Positions 45,471 through 57,232 of a stretch of 64,000 nucleotides of DNA are shown piece after piece; within the stretch, counting starts at the first letter, position 1; every line of letters starts with the position of its first letter. The notes under the pieces are model-generated. The model was not told the origin of the DNA. It saw only the letters and a program-made list of their open reading frames with translations, and did no database searches. The translations under genes and the position numbers were made by a program. This stretch comes from Amborella trichopoda (Eukaryota; Streptophyta; Magnoliopsida; Amborellales; Amborellaceae), in contig NW_006497600.1 of the NCBI RefSeq assembly GCF_000471905.2, forward strand, positions 1,010,081-1,074,080. Direction: 5' to 3'.

Positions 45471-46029
45471 AAAAATGGGTCGGAGCTCATCATCCCACTT
45501 ATTTACCCGCAAAGTAAATAAATAAATAAATTGTAACTCCTCATGGTTCAGTATAATCAGTGGAAAAATGTTGGTAATAATAATTGCGTGCCTCTGTAAA
45601 TAGATTCCTGGCTATCAGCAATATGAATCTCATCAGGGACATATGGGTAGGAAAAAAGGCACACATTTTATCATCATTTTTCAAGCTCCATTGTCATCAA
45701 ATACCAAAGAACTTCTGGGAAAACTTTTTCAAATAAATTATTTATGGTGACTTGGAACATATTATGGTATAAATTTTGCAAATAAATTATTTGTGGTGAC
45801 TTAGTATGTGTTCCATGTTCTAAAGTTACACTTTGAAATATTGGGTGAGTGAATTTTCATCAAAATACACATTGATGTCTATAAATGGCAAGGTGAATTA
45901 TCTATTTTGAATGGCTATGTACGGAACAGACTACAAGTGGCAATAATATTTTCTCTACTACGATCAAACAGTTAAGACTTAAGAGCACATCCATTATTAT
46001 TATTTTAATTTTAATTTTAATTTTTTTTG
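45471..46029. other. Intergenic DNA with a short duplication
   Basis: TTTCAAATAAATTATTTATG with GTGACTTGG (about 45727) is repeated near 45777 (TTTGCAAATAAATTATTTGT). No gene was recognised. Confidence 0.4.
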
Positions 46030-46200
46030 AAATCCAATAGAGCTGAAGTTTAGCATCCACACTTTGAGAAACTAAAAAAAAAGATACCACAATATACTTG
46101 AAAATTTAAGAGGTATTTTGGCCATTTTTAATTATTGAAAGTATTTTTAATATTTTAGAAAACGCACCGTGCTTGAAATGTGGATGAACATTTCAATTTA
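46030..46200. mobile_element. Fragment of the GGAAA-type MITE family
   Basis: The family's central AAGAGGTATTTTGGCCATTT and the inverted arms TTTAGCATCCACACTTTGAG / TGAAATGTGGATGAACATTT remain. The termini are not recognisable. Confidence 0.45.
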
Positions 46201-46794
46201 ATCATGGTTGTATAAGCTAAATTATTAATAAAGTAGTCAATCACACTTTAAACAAATGCAAGGAATATAAAAATAAAAATAAATGAATAAAAACGTAAGG
46301 GAAAATATATCCTTTCTCAAGGTCTACATGGAGTTCATCCTAATTTTTTTTTCACAATATCAAAACACTTTCTTTCTTCTCAATTAACCAAGTTCTTCAA
46401 AAAACCATCTTCCCTTAAAATAAAAACTAAATTAACTAATAAAAAATTAAATTAAAAAATATAAAAATCCCTCTCTCACTGTCATGCTCTCTATCTGTCT
46501 ATTTTCATGTGACCCATAAAGCTCTATCTAAATCTTTTACTCCTACGAATATAGGAGTGCCCCATTATTAACTGATGGCTACTCCATCCATTCCCTTTCT
46601 CCACACAAGCAAATCTAATAAATAGAAATCCTAAACAACTAAAGCTCATCAATCCTAAATTTTGGAGACTCTCATCCTATTCAATACTTAGAGCTAAAAA
46701 TAGATAAATAAGAATATTAAAAATAAAATTCAAATTGCATTATCAACCATCAATCCAGGTTAGATGGTTTAGAGTGTATGAGTGCACTGTTAGG
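46201..46794. other. AT-rich intergenic DNA, no gene seen
   Basis: Nothing recognised. Confidence 0.4.
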
Positions 46795-46872
46795 GTATGG
46801 TATTTGATAGAGCGGGATGGCATAGTTATGCACCCAATCCCAAATAGTTGGGACAAAGCTCGGATGATGATA
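46795..46872 (+). mobile_element. RTE-type LINE 3'-end fragment
   Basis: GGGATGGCATAGTTATGCAC, then CCCAAATAGTTGGGACAAAG with CTCGGATGATGATA, is the typical 3' terminus of plant RTE LINEs, which end in a short GAT-type microsatellite. The 62520-63120 copy has the same terminus on the other strand. Confidence 0.6.
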
Positions 46873-47356
46873 TACACAGTTACATATATTCTTACATACA
46901 TGCATACGAAAAGGATGTGAAAGCCATTTCTTTATACACCTTTTCCATTGGGATGAACAATCTAAAAAAAATTGAAAATGCAAATTGGAAAGTGTTTTTT
47001 CTTTTTAACCCAGTGAATATTGGTAATTCATTTAATGAGATGACTAGATGTAGGCTTTATAAGGATTTTTTTTTAATCCCAGAAATTATAGATGGTCTTA
47101 TCATTGTTAGATGGAAGATTTTAGGAAAGAAAAAAATTGATGTGAGTTCTCAAAGGCATAGATCTCAATGTCCACCAAATGGACTGTCTCAACCTAGATA
47201 GGAACTTAATTTACCCTTTGTTAAGAACAAATTCAATTTTTTTCCTATGGGGATTGATTGTAACGGTTTTTTTCCCATGGGGATTGATTGTCAGTGAAGA
47301 GTATGAGTCCAAAAATCTGGGATCATATAGATGCCATGAAGATGATTTTTTTTAAA
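46873..47356. other. Intergenic DNA with a short tandem duplication
   Basis: CCCATGGGGATTGATTGT or a one-base variant (CCTATGGGGATTGATTGT) occurs at about 47244 and 47274. No gene was recognised. Confidence 0.4.
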
Positions 47357-47665
47357 GGGTGTGGTTTGCATAAAGTTGGAACCTCAAACCATCCCATTAA
47401 AGCACTCCTTTAAATTTTATCATAAATGTAATTTTGATATAAAAAAATATTGGGATGATTTGATAATCTATTTTGATCTCTAATTATAAAATTTTAAACT
47501 TTAAAAATGGTTCAAATCAAGTAGATCAATATATAGTATTTTGCGTATTCAAAATCTTTTTTTCATACATCTCGATATCGAGATGATCAATTTGAAGGTT
47601 TTCCATCATCCAAACAGCCTTTTATGATGGATTTTTTAGATTGCAACTTTATATAAATTTTATCA
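47357..47665 (-). mobile_element. 391-bp MULE-type MITE, copy 14 (internally deleted)
   Basis: Perfect 9-bp duplication TTTTTTAAA (47348-47356 and 47666-47674). Ends GGGTGTGGTTTGCATAAAG and ATATAAATTTTATCA. About 80 bp shorter than the full element owing to an internal deletion. Confidence 0.85.
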
Positions 47666-47674
47666 TTTTTTAAA

Positions 47675-48470
47675 TAGTTATTTTATTATCTTATGATATA
47701 TTCATGACATGAAATTGCCCCAAAGTTTGAAGTTACATTCTTTCCATTCTAACAATAAATGTCAAAAAGAAAAAGAAAATAAATTTTCACCCTAGAAAAT
47801 ATCAAAATAAGTTAAACTCTAATAGTGAATCTTAGTTGTGCATTTTGTAGATAATGAGATCAACACCTTTAAGAATTCAAAATCAATTATTTGTTTTTTT
47901 TAGGATTGTTCATCTAATGTCCACAAGAGCATCTACAAAAATCAGGATAAAAAATGATCATTTTAAGGCGTATGTCTAATCATCCCATCAAATAGATGGC
48001 CTGTATTCATTTGGTAAAAAACAATTTTTATGACGCTTTTTGAAATTTTGTTTCTCTAACATTATTCGTCCTAGTTAATTGAGCGTAGGTTAAAAAATTG
48101 GAGACAAACATGTTCTCATAACACGGTTTTTGAAGGTGTGTTTCATTATTTATTAAAATCCAGTTGCATGAATTATAAATTAGGTGGTCAACCCATCCCA
48201 ATTAAATTTGATAATGTTATTTTTAAATTTCATTTAACTCAAACACCTCTTTAGAAATTTCCCATGTTCAATGATTGAAACCTAAACGAGCACAATCATT
48301 TGGCAATTTAGCATCAATTAGCTAGCTTGATTCAAATGATGAAAATGCTATAAAGACAAAATTTCTAAATGATGAAGTGCCGCTGATTGTTTAGGGTTAG
48401 CAACATAAAACTTATATATATATATATATTAGTTTTTATTTTATAAACATTTGACCATTATTTTGCTAAA
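47675..48470. other. AT-rich intergenic DNA, no gene seen
   Basis: A short TA run at 48411-48429. Nothing else recognised. Confidence 0.4.
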
Positions 48471-48668
48471 GAGTAATGATCCTATGAGACCTTCCCACAC
48501 CCATGTGTGTAGCACGCCAAATGACCACCATTAAATTTGGCACATATCTCTAGAAAAGTTCTCACATGGGTGTAAGACTGACTTTTTTAGAGATATGTGA
48601 CAAATTTAATGGTTATCCTTTGAGATCCTACACACATGGATATGTGAGGGTTCATAGGATCATTACTC
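48471..48668. mobile_element. 198-bp Tourist-like palindromic MITE, copy 4
   Basis: GAGTAATGATCCTATGAGAC on the left mirrors CATAGGATCATTACTC on the right. The arms CACCATTAAATTTGGCACAT and ATGTGACAAATTTAATGG are inverted. It is flanked by TAAA and TTTA. Confidence 0.85.
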
Positions 48669-48892
48669 TTTACTAAATAACCCATACTCCAACTTGCTAA
48701 CTTTAATAATCGAATAATATTTTCATCATTTGGGCTGCTTAAGTGAACTTACATCACTAAATACATTCAAGTATTTCTAGAGCAATTAGTTATTTACAAT
48801 ATTTTTAAAAGAGCTATGTGAGTGAAATGAAACTTAAAAACAACTCTAATTTAAGACTTCATGATTTGCAAAAGGCGTTGGGGTATTTAATT

Positions 48893-49226
48893 GGGGAAAA
48901 AGTTTACCTTAAAATTTTCATTAGAAGAAGTTGTTTTGATGCTCAAATATCCTCAAATTGATCATCTCACCATCGAGATACATGGACATGAAAAAAAAAA
49001 GGATTTCAAGTTCTATTGTAATGCATTTTTGGATTGTCAATTTTCAATATTTTCAAAGTTTCATAGGTCTACTCGATCTACACTATTTTTAAAGCTTTAA
49101 ATTATAATTAAAGATAAAAATATATTTTAAGGCTATCATAAAGATTTTCAATATTGAAATCACGTTTCTCTACATTATTTGAAGGTGGGCATTGTTTAGA
49201 GCATTGGCTCTATACAAACTGCACCC
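48893..49226 (+). mobile_element. 391-bp MULE-type MITE, copy 15 (A, left subterminal deletion)
   Basis: GGGGAAAAAGTTTACCTTAA jumps from the left tip straight into the interior. The right end GGCTCTATACAAACTGCACC is intact. The internal palindrome CATCTCACCATCGAGAT is partly mutated. Confidence 0.85.
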
Positions 49227-49249
49227 TTTGGAATATAATACCAATTAAA

Positions 49250-49643
49250 GCATGCGGTTTGTATAGAGCCGAGCTTCTAAACAATCAAAGTAAAGCATAC
49301 CTTCAAATAGTATCGAGAAATATGGTTTCAATACTGAAAATCTTTGTGATAGCTTTAAAATATATATTCATCTTTAATTATAAAATTTAAGGCTTAAAAC
49401 ATAGTGTAGAACGAGTAGATCTATGAAAACTTGAAAATCTTGAAAATTGCCGATCCAAAAATGCGTTACAAGATGCATTATCTCGAAAACTTGAAATCAA
49501 TTTTTTTTTTCATGTCCATACATGTTGATATCGAGATGATCAATTTGACGATATTTGAGCATCAAAATAGCATCTTCTAGTGAAAAATTTGAGGTTGGCT
49601 CTAATTTGATTGTTTAGAGTGAAGGCTCTACATAAACTTTTCC
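49250..49643 (-). mobile_element. 391-bp MULE-type MITE, copy 16 (A, full length)
   Basis: It starts GCATGCGGTTTGTATAGAGC and ends CTACATAAACTTTTCC. It lies 23 bp from copy 15 in the opposite orientation. No clean target duplication is readable. It ends about 400 bp before the RGG-protein start codon. Confidence 0.85.
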
Positions 49644-49699
49644 TTTTATGAATCGACCGAAAGAAAAGAAATAATGTGAAACATACTCCCCTCAAAGGC

Positions 49700-50039
49700 T
49701 AAAAGTAGGAGCAGATACCCAAAGCATTCGGTTTCCTCTTTCGTGTCACACGTTTTGTATTTCGCCTACGGAGATAAAGGGTAGGCCTAAATGTTGTCGT
49801 CCCGCCATTTCTCCACAATCGAAAACCCTAATTCCCCCTCGGCAACTCCAATAACAAAACCCTAATTGCTTCTTCCTTCTGCTCTCTCCCCTTCTTACAG
49901 CATGGAAAAACCCTAGTTCTTCTTCTGCAACCCCCGAAATCCTACTTATCCGATCTCCTCCACCTCTTTCCGCCACTTTTTCGAAGGGAAAAAAACACCT
50001 AACCCTAACCCTAAATTGAGCACGCTCCTTTGGTGCTCC
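49700..50039 (+). promoter_or_regulatory. Leader/promoter of the RGG-protein gene with telo-boxes and a 4-codon uORF
   Basis: Telo-box motifs AAACCCTAA lie at 49823-49831 and 49857-49865, AAACCCTAG at 49908-49916, and AACCCTAACCCTAA at 50001-50014. In plants this motif is enriched near transcription starts of translation and growth-related genes. A CT-rich tract surrounds them. An upstream ATG at 49902 opens a tiny frame (Met-Glu-Lys-Pro, stop at 49914-49916), which could modulate translation. The transcription start itself cannot be placed. Confidence 0.6.
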
Positions 50040-50666
50040 ATGGATTACTCCGCTGTTGGAGAACCCCAAGTTCCCGGTCAACCCCAAGCTCCACAACAGC
50101 AAGAGCAAAATCAAACCCTAGAACAACAACAACAACAATACTATGAGCAGCAGCAACAAACCCTTAATGAATACCAGAACCAGCAATACCTAGACCCTCA
50201 AGCTCAGCAAAACCAGGCATATTATGCATACTATGCCCAAAACCAACAATATTATCCCCAGCCCACAGAAACCTCTGAAACTTATCAGTATTACCAGCCT
50301 GAATATGGAAACCCTAATTCAAATTTACAGGCATGGCCTAGCCATGGTTATGGACAACCTGATCAAGCAAATTTACAGGCAAACCAAGCAAATTTACAGG
50401 CAAATCAGCCAAACTTACAGGGGAATCAGGCAAATCAGCCGAATTTACAGGCGGCAGCGGCTCTGGTTGGTTTGGCTGAGCTCTCTCAGATGGCAGCCAT
50501 GGCTCAGGGTATGAACCAGGCTGCAGGGTCGAGTATGAACCAGGTGGGTGGGGATTTCTCTCAGATGTCCCCTTATAGGGAGCCACCGTGGAAGAGTGGG
50601 GCTTTTGTTCAGGGGTCGGTGCCTAGGCCTCCAGGAGTGGGATATGGGCACAGGCCCTTTGGACCA
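50040..50666 (+). CDS. Gln/Tyr-rich RGG-type putative RNA-binding protein, exon 1
   Basis: Exon 1 encodes 209 residues from the ATG at 50040; there is no earlier in-frame ATG. Residues 9-50 are Gln-rich, and 50-90 are a low-complexity Gln/Tyr region with YYAYYAQNQQYY near 61-72. Residues 109-137 hold an ANLQ/PNLQ repeat. Residues 138-158 form a short Ala/Met/Leu-rich, probably helical, segment, and the tail is Pro/Gly-rich. The exon ends in phase 0 at CCA before GTGAGT. Exon 2 at 63892 continues with an Arg/Gly-rich run. A prion-like Q/Y domain followed by RGG is typical of RNA-binding, condensate-forming nuclear or granule proteins. That role is inferred. No folded RNA-binding domain is visible because the gene runs off the window. 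Confidence 0.85.
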
Positions 50667-50880
50667 GTGAGTACACGCATACTCTCACTCTGTCTCTCGT
50701 CCCCTCTCTCTCGCTCTCTCTCTATATTCCTCCGTTTGTTTCATTCTCTATTTATCCCTTCTCCTTCCCGTCCATGTCTCTTTGTTTATGTCAATTTTTA
50801 CCTTCTTCGTTGATTTAACTGTGTGGGTTTTCCTTCGGAATTGTAACCGGGTCATATCAATGTCAGTTGTACTAGTACTC

Positions 50881-50901
50881 TGTGTGTGTGTGTGTGTGTG
50901 T
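50881..50901. repeat. TG microsatellite
   Basis: About ten TG units within the intron. Confidence 0.95.
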
Positions 50902-53900
50902 TTGCAACTATATTGGTCTTATCAATCTGCGTATTTGATTGTTTTCCGCTATTTCTCATTTACTTTTCGCTTTCCTGTTTTGTTCTATTGATTTGTTTTC
51001 TTTGGCATGAAGTATTGCAATTGTGTCTACCTCTTTTGTTACAGTATTTCAAGATGCTGGTAATTTTTCTTCTTGACTAATTATCTTTGCATAACTGGAT
51101 ACTTGCTCGTGAAATTTGAAGATTCTTTTTGTTGGATGGTCTGGGCAATGATATTACTTTTCTCTTTTGAGCTTAACTGAGGGAAACACATTGAATTATA
51201 CCCCCCTATTTGCATTCTAGCATTTCCAAATTCCAATTGTTAGTTACATGTAGAATTACTATATTTGTTTTTATCTGAAATTTGGGAAGCTAGATGATAT
51301 ATGATGATGAAATTTTTTGTGATGACTTTGGCCCTGTGTTATGTGGAACTTCCACATCAAACATGCGAGCTCGAACAACTCCTATATTTGTCTTCTTAGA
51401 CCATTGTTTGTGTTGAATGAGTTTCCTAGTTTGGTGGTGGTGGTTATATTATTCACTGAGGTGGATGCTTGTAAACATTAATTATGTATACTATTTTCTT
51501 GGTTTTAAAGAGAGTATATCATGAGAGGGTAAATTTTATGTTGGTATTCTTTTGCGGCCGTTAGAGGAGATGGGTTTTTGGCTTTTCATGATTTTCCCGT
51601 GGAGGAACATCTGTGAAGGCTAGATTTTACTCTCCCAGTCTGTCTTGTCATTTTTGTAAGAAAATGACACCCTCTCTTTATGATTGACTTATGAAGAGAA
51701 TGATATTATATTGACTTAAATGAGTACTGAGATATATCTATTGTCATACTTGGTATGCTTTCTCTGTTATTTTTTATCTGTATATTGTATTATTTGAAGG
51801 GTTAAGATTAAAGATGTGGAAAGGCAAGATATGCATTGCAACAGACCCTTTTGTTTCACAAGTAATTAACATAGAGAACAGGTGAAGAATATAGAAATAA
51901 TTGTTAGCCAAAAAGAAACAAAGGCAGTGACAATTTTGCTCGTCTTCTCATGTTTTCGTTCATGTACGTAAAGTCCCCATTTGTTTGCACATCTGCTTCT
52001 GCATGTGCGGCGGTTGAGGACATTATTGTGCATGCACATGTGTAATATTCATTTGCATGTGTTCATTGCACAACATGCAAAGATTCTGGTTCGCATGCAA
52101 TGAAATAAAGAAATGAAAAATAAAATCTATTGGTCCAGTTTTTAAGCGATGTTATCAAATGCGGTATGCAGATTCTATGTGCTAGGGGTGTCTAAATTAC
52201 TTTACAAGTACATAACGTCCAAACCAAAAAAATCCATGATGTTAAAAATGAATGTGGTTTCAATATGAAATTCAAAATCAAAAGAAATTCTGGTTTCTAA
52301 TTTTATATCCTTGCCCCTTGAAACCAGTTATTACTCGATAAATCTTTGCTTGAATCCTTCAAAGCATAGCACAAAGTCTACTCGAAATTTTGCCCAAAAA
52401 AAATCTATAGTTTGTCGAATACTTAGTATATATAAAGGAATTCGATTTTCAATTATTGAGTTTAATCCCCTTGGAAGCAATGAGTATTGGTTCCATGGTG
52501 CTTTGTCCTCCCTCCTCCCCCTTGGTGGTTCCAGTTTTGCCCCTTCTCGTGGGCATCATTTCTGCTTGCGAGCTGGGGCTGAAAATGTGGGCACATCATA
52601 GTGTGTAACTACCATATGCAGCCGATGTGCCGCATATGTGGTGCATCTAGTTACGCATAGGTGGCTATATGCAGAATGGTCTTTGATGCAGCCACATAAT
52701 GCTTTACCCCACTGCATCTCTTAACTATGATTTTAAGAGTACTTACTCATATGGAATATTTTTTCATTAGATCCATATGGTGATTCTATACAGATTCTCG
52801 TAAAAATTAGCTCCTTGTGCACATATTTTCCTATTATTATTTATTTTATTCTTTTTGATTAAGCTAAGAGAAATTGGATTACATCATGTTGTTCGCAAGG
52901 CAGAAAACCATTAACGTTCTTGGTTAGAGGGTGATGGGTGAGGCAGAAAGGCAGAGATGGTGGGAATAGAGAGAGTAGACTGAGAGTGTGGAAGAAAAAT
53001 TAGGGGGAAAAGAATCAGGCATGACGTATAGTATATGACCTCTTTCAGTCTTTCCCATTTAGGCAAGTGGATTAATGGCATCTTTAGGCTCCTAGGTGTA
53101 TTCACAAGGGTAACTGCCCTATCATGACAAATGTCCTTCATAATATATGTGAACCTGAAGGTAGTGGCTTTCTTCTGGGTTTATCTTATAATGTTTAGCT
53201 TTTAACCTGAACCATGGGAACTTAGGACACATTGGAACTCGACTGGGTCTTGAGCTCATGTCAGATCCGACAGACTTGGCTGAGTTTGTGAGAGACTTGG
53301 CTGTGTAGAAAAAGAAAAAGAAATATTGGAACCCGATCAGACTTGGCTGGTTCTGTTGTGTTTGGTTCTGGACCAGGCAGTCTGCCAACTTTTCATTCAG
53401 TGACCTGAACATTATTGGATTTGAAAAGTATGAAAATAAGGTTTTCAGTTTGTTGAGGAGGGCCTTGGCTTCAGCATATTAGTGTTTCTAAAACGTGCTG
53501 ATCTTGCATAGATCAATACATGTGTTGTCTCTTCTACATCCCACAAACCCTGAGGAATCCAGGTCTCCTACAAATTTCCAACAAAGTTCGGCTTAATCAT
53601 TACTTATGGAGGTGCCTGCCTTGAAATATGCTTGCAGTTTTAAGGTATCCAACTATTTGATTATTACTTCGCACTCCTCAACACTTATTGTGCATTCATA
53701 TTAAAAGACTTCTTGTTCATTGGTGCTTATGAGTTCATCAAGTTCCTAACCCTCTCCCCAATCTTTAAGACTCTCGAGTCTAGAGTGTTTCCCTTCAACA
53801 ATAGGTTTCTTATCCTTTTGAGTCCCCAACACCTATAGCACAGCGGCACTGTGCAAGGACCAAGACGTTTTCCCTAGCTGTTGGAAAGGACAAAAACTTG

Positions 53901-55066
53901 CCTGCCACATAAAAGATTCAAAATGGTGTTAACTCTAAACAGTCCCAGCATATAGCTCCAAATTGGTCAAGCAAACTTGCAATGACGTAGCCAGTGTTGG
54001 ATAGCTGCATCCAAGGGTGTGAAGATGATCCATAGCACGTGCCTTATCAAGCATTTCCAGCATTTTGTGTATTTGTGTGTGTGTTCATGGGCGTGTTGGA
54101 GGTAGGGTGGCAGGAATCCCCCATATGGACCTTGGTGTGCATGACCTGTGGCGGTATTACCAATGGTCTTAGCAAACTGTTCCTTATTTTTATATGTTGA
54201 GATGCAAGTTGTCTGTTTATTTACTTGATAGAACTTGGTCTTTTATTCCTATATTTATATTTGTGTGATTACCACTTTACATGCCTACTCACACTTATAT
54301 ATACAAGAGAGCATAGACATACTTAACTTTTAATCTATCGAACTTTGAGGGCTTAATGTGTTCATCTTCTATTTTGAAAGCGCTAGAAGTGCGTCACTGC
54401 CTAGATACCTGCCAACAGAAGCAACAAAATTTTATTAAATTATTTTATTTCTAAATTTTCTGGGGGTATGCTTTGAAAATGGAGCGTTAGTCCTTTATGT
54501 TCATCAATTCAAATAATTGATGATGATGGCTAATGCTTCTGGTTTGATGGAACATATGTATGTACTTCACATCATTTTTGTTGCTACTTGGTTTTTTTGC
54601 GTATATTTCAGCAGCAAAGTGAAGCCTCCTGACCTTGAGGAACCTCCATATTGTTATGCTTTGGTCTCAAATGCCTCTGTGAGATATTGACGAGGTACCC
54701 TTATTGTTTGTTCGTCATTCTTCTTTTGCCATATCAATCAAAGTTTAAAAACTTGGGCCTAGAAGGTCCAAGCCGGGTTGACTCATCTGGGCTCAGTCAA
54801 GACTTGGTTGTTTACTAGGAGAAAAAAAAATGATAATCATAATTTTAAGACTTGGCCAAGCCTTTGAAACGTAGCTGGTTGCCCAGTCGGGTCGATTTGG
54901 GGGAGTCCTGAGTCTTGTGGCTAAGTTTTTAAACAGTGATATTATACAGTGTGGGAAGAAAATGTCCAAATATTGGCATTTCTTGACAATTCTGGCGATT
55001 AGGATTAGTGGATGTGCCATGGAAGTACATCTAGTGTTTGACTTGGTGTTCTTTCTTGTTCTTCAG

Positions 55067-55218
55067 CTGGCCTAGAAAGTGGAGCCAATATATTGTCTCA
55101 CATTTGTAGTTTTGGACATCTCTTCAGGATGCTCATTAGGCATAGCATACCCAAGCCTGTGGTCTCTGGTACATATTCTAACACAATGGTCTCTGGTGAC
55201 TCTGGCCCATCTAATGAG
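55067..55218 (+). other. Possible extra exon or exon relic in the intron
   Basis: An acceptor-like TTCTTGTTCTTCAG precedes an open 50-codon frame containing SGANILSHICSFGH and VVSGTYSNTMVSGDSG, followed by the donor-like GAG|GTAGTG. It ends in phase 0, compatible with the candidate at 57167. This is weak evidence; chance open frames of this size are common. Confidence 0.2.
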
Positions 55219-56485
55219 GTAGTGGTGCAGACTTTAGGTTGTTGCACTGAGTAGTGATGGTTAGCTCATGAAATTTATATATGTGAGTTAGTCCGTCATG
55301 TATGGATTAGATGGGCTTGTGTTTACCTTGTGTTATTCTTTCTATCTTATTTGGATTGCCAGAACAGAGGCTTGGCTTACCAAGATCTTGAACTTTGCAA
55401 CATTAAGAATTTGCTAGGTGGATTAGTTAGATCTCCCTAGTAAATTTTCTCTATCTTTCCCTTGGTTTCAAGGAAAGAGCACATGAAAGGATGATGATGA
55501 GGCTGGGTTGGTTGGGCACGTGTGTTTACCTTTTCCTAACATGTTGGGGGTCCATAAGGGTTTTTGTTGTGTATGATTGCTGTATCTGGCCCACAGCAAT
55601 GACCTCTCATGGATTACCCATGTTGGGCACACAAGTGGTTCCCAGGTTGAAATGCAGTTCCACCTTTGAGTGGTTCGGACTGCTGCTTCCTTGTAGGCAC
55701 ATGTGTCTAGATCCCCCATTTATATTTGTGTTTCATCTGTGCTTGGGCATCCATAAAGGTTTTGGGAGGCGGCCAACCATAAGAGCCAAGCATGGTTGCC
55801 GTAGCCACCTCTCATGGATGATCCATTTTCTGATATATCAAAACAGGTCCAACAGATCCTAGGGCTTAATCCAATTCTGCCCTTGGATGGTTTGGATGTC
55901 CCCAAGTGTTGAGTCGAATTTCAACATTGGGCATGCATAGATGTTTGAGTAGCTGAATGCTGTGCAGGTTCTGAAGATGAGCTATAAGGTGTGGTATGTT
56001 CTTTCTTGAGGTATCTGGTCTTGTACTCTAGCTCTTTTTTTTTTCTTTTGTTTTTAAGCTTTATAACTTTCTATGAGTGTTAGGTATATAGATTGTTAAA
56101 AAATATTCTCGAAGGTAAGCATTGGGCTAACCAATAAAAGAAGTTGACCATTGTGCTTCTTCTGTATATAAACAATATAAAACATGCTCATAATGCAGAA
56201 TTCAGTCTTGTTACACTCTCAAAAGGGAAGAGAATCCAAGTAAGTCATTGCATAAACAGAAGTGTGATGAACAAAAACTGATATAGTGTTATATTATCTT
56301 CAGTCAGTAATGATTCAAAAGCTGCATGTGGTTCTTGTTTGCACATTGGGTTTGTGATTGTAGACATAAGTGTCTTTTAAACTTCGGGACCTTGGCTCTT
56401 TGGTGCTATTTAAGCAAAATGAAAACTTGGTTATTTGGAAGGAGTTCTTACTGGCGACTAGATTGTATTGTGTTTAGAGCTCCCT

Positions 56486-56550
56486 AATTTTATTAGGGGA
56501 CTAAATCCTTCATGTCTATCATAATTTTATTAGGGGACTAAATCCTTCAT
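56486..56550. repeat. Short tandem duplication
   Basis: AATTTTATTAGGGGACTAAA plus TCCTTCAT occurs twice, 37 bp apart (56486-56513 and 56523-56550). Confidence 0.9.
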
Positions 56551-56639
56551 ATCTAGCTGTAATGGATTTTTAACTGGTGTTTGCTCGGATGATGCTTCGA
56601 AGGTTGGCATTTTGTCATTCTTTCCTATTGCCTAAGGGA

Positions 56640-56975
56640 ACTTGGATTTTTTGGTTATGAATAATTTATTTTTTGGAATAAAGATACTTGGGGGAGGAAT
56701 TTGGAAGTTGCCGACCATGGGTTTTCCTTTTTGAAAGACATAAGCAGAGACCTTAGTTTGGGTGTATCCTTGGAGTAGAAAGAGTCTAAGGAGATTTCCA
56801 TCATTGTTACTGTGACATGCAGTCCTTGGCCTTATGTAGTGGTTTGACTCCTCAACACGTGTCCACACCTTGGTGCACCGTTTATGCACACCATTAAGAA
56901 ATTTTAAATGGATGAGCATTGGGGGACTTGAACTCAGGTCATATTGAGCCACTGCTACTCATTCTACTGCCCATC
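56640..56975 (-). mobile_element. Possible tRNA-derived SINE
   Basis: On the minus strand GAGTTCAAGTCCCC (near 56925-56938) resembles a Pol III B-box, and TGGGCAGTAGAATG about 35 bp upstream is a weak A-box candidate. No poly-A/T tail or duplication could be set. Confidence 0.2.
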
Positions 56976-57166
56976 TTCCGCATGGTGTTAAAAAAAGCGG
57001 AACTATATTATATATTATTATTATTGAAATATATAATATTTACTTCAAAAAAAACATATAGTGAGAGAGACCTAGTCTTTGGGTTGATTTTATTCTATAT
57101 ATTTTTTTCTTGCATTAATACCTGATTTGTTTATGTTCATTCCTGTGGTAAATTCCATTTTAGCAG

Positions 57167-57232
57167 GTACATGGGCAGTACATCCATGACCATTCACAAA
57201 AAAGGATGGTGGAAATGAACAGATGGACATGA
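57167..57232 (+). other. Possible terminal exon or exon relic in the intron
   Basis: After CCATTTTAGCAG an open frame VHGQYIHDHSQKRMVEMNRW ends Thr-stop at 57232. It begins in phase 0. Together with 55067-55218 it could form the end of a nested or alternative transcript. Unproven. Confidence 0.2.

Noticed and set aside
49746..50114. 122-codon minus-strand frame opposite the RGG-protein leader
   Set aside because: Antisense shadow of the leader and first codons of the plus-strand gene; no domain.
55491..55862. 123-codon plus-strand open frame
   Set aside because: Lies in the intron, lacks any recognised domain, and no splice borders preserve its frame into the host gene.
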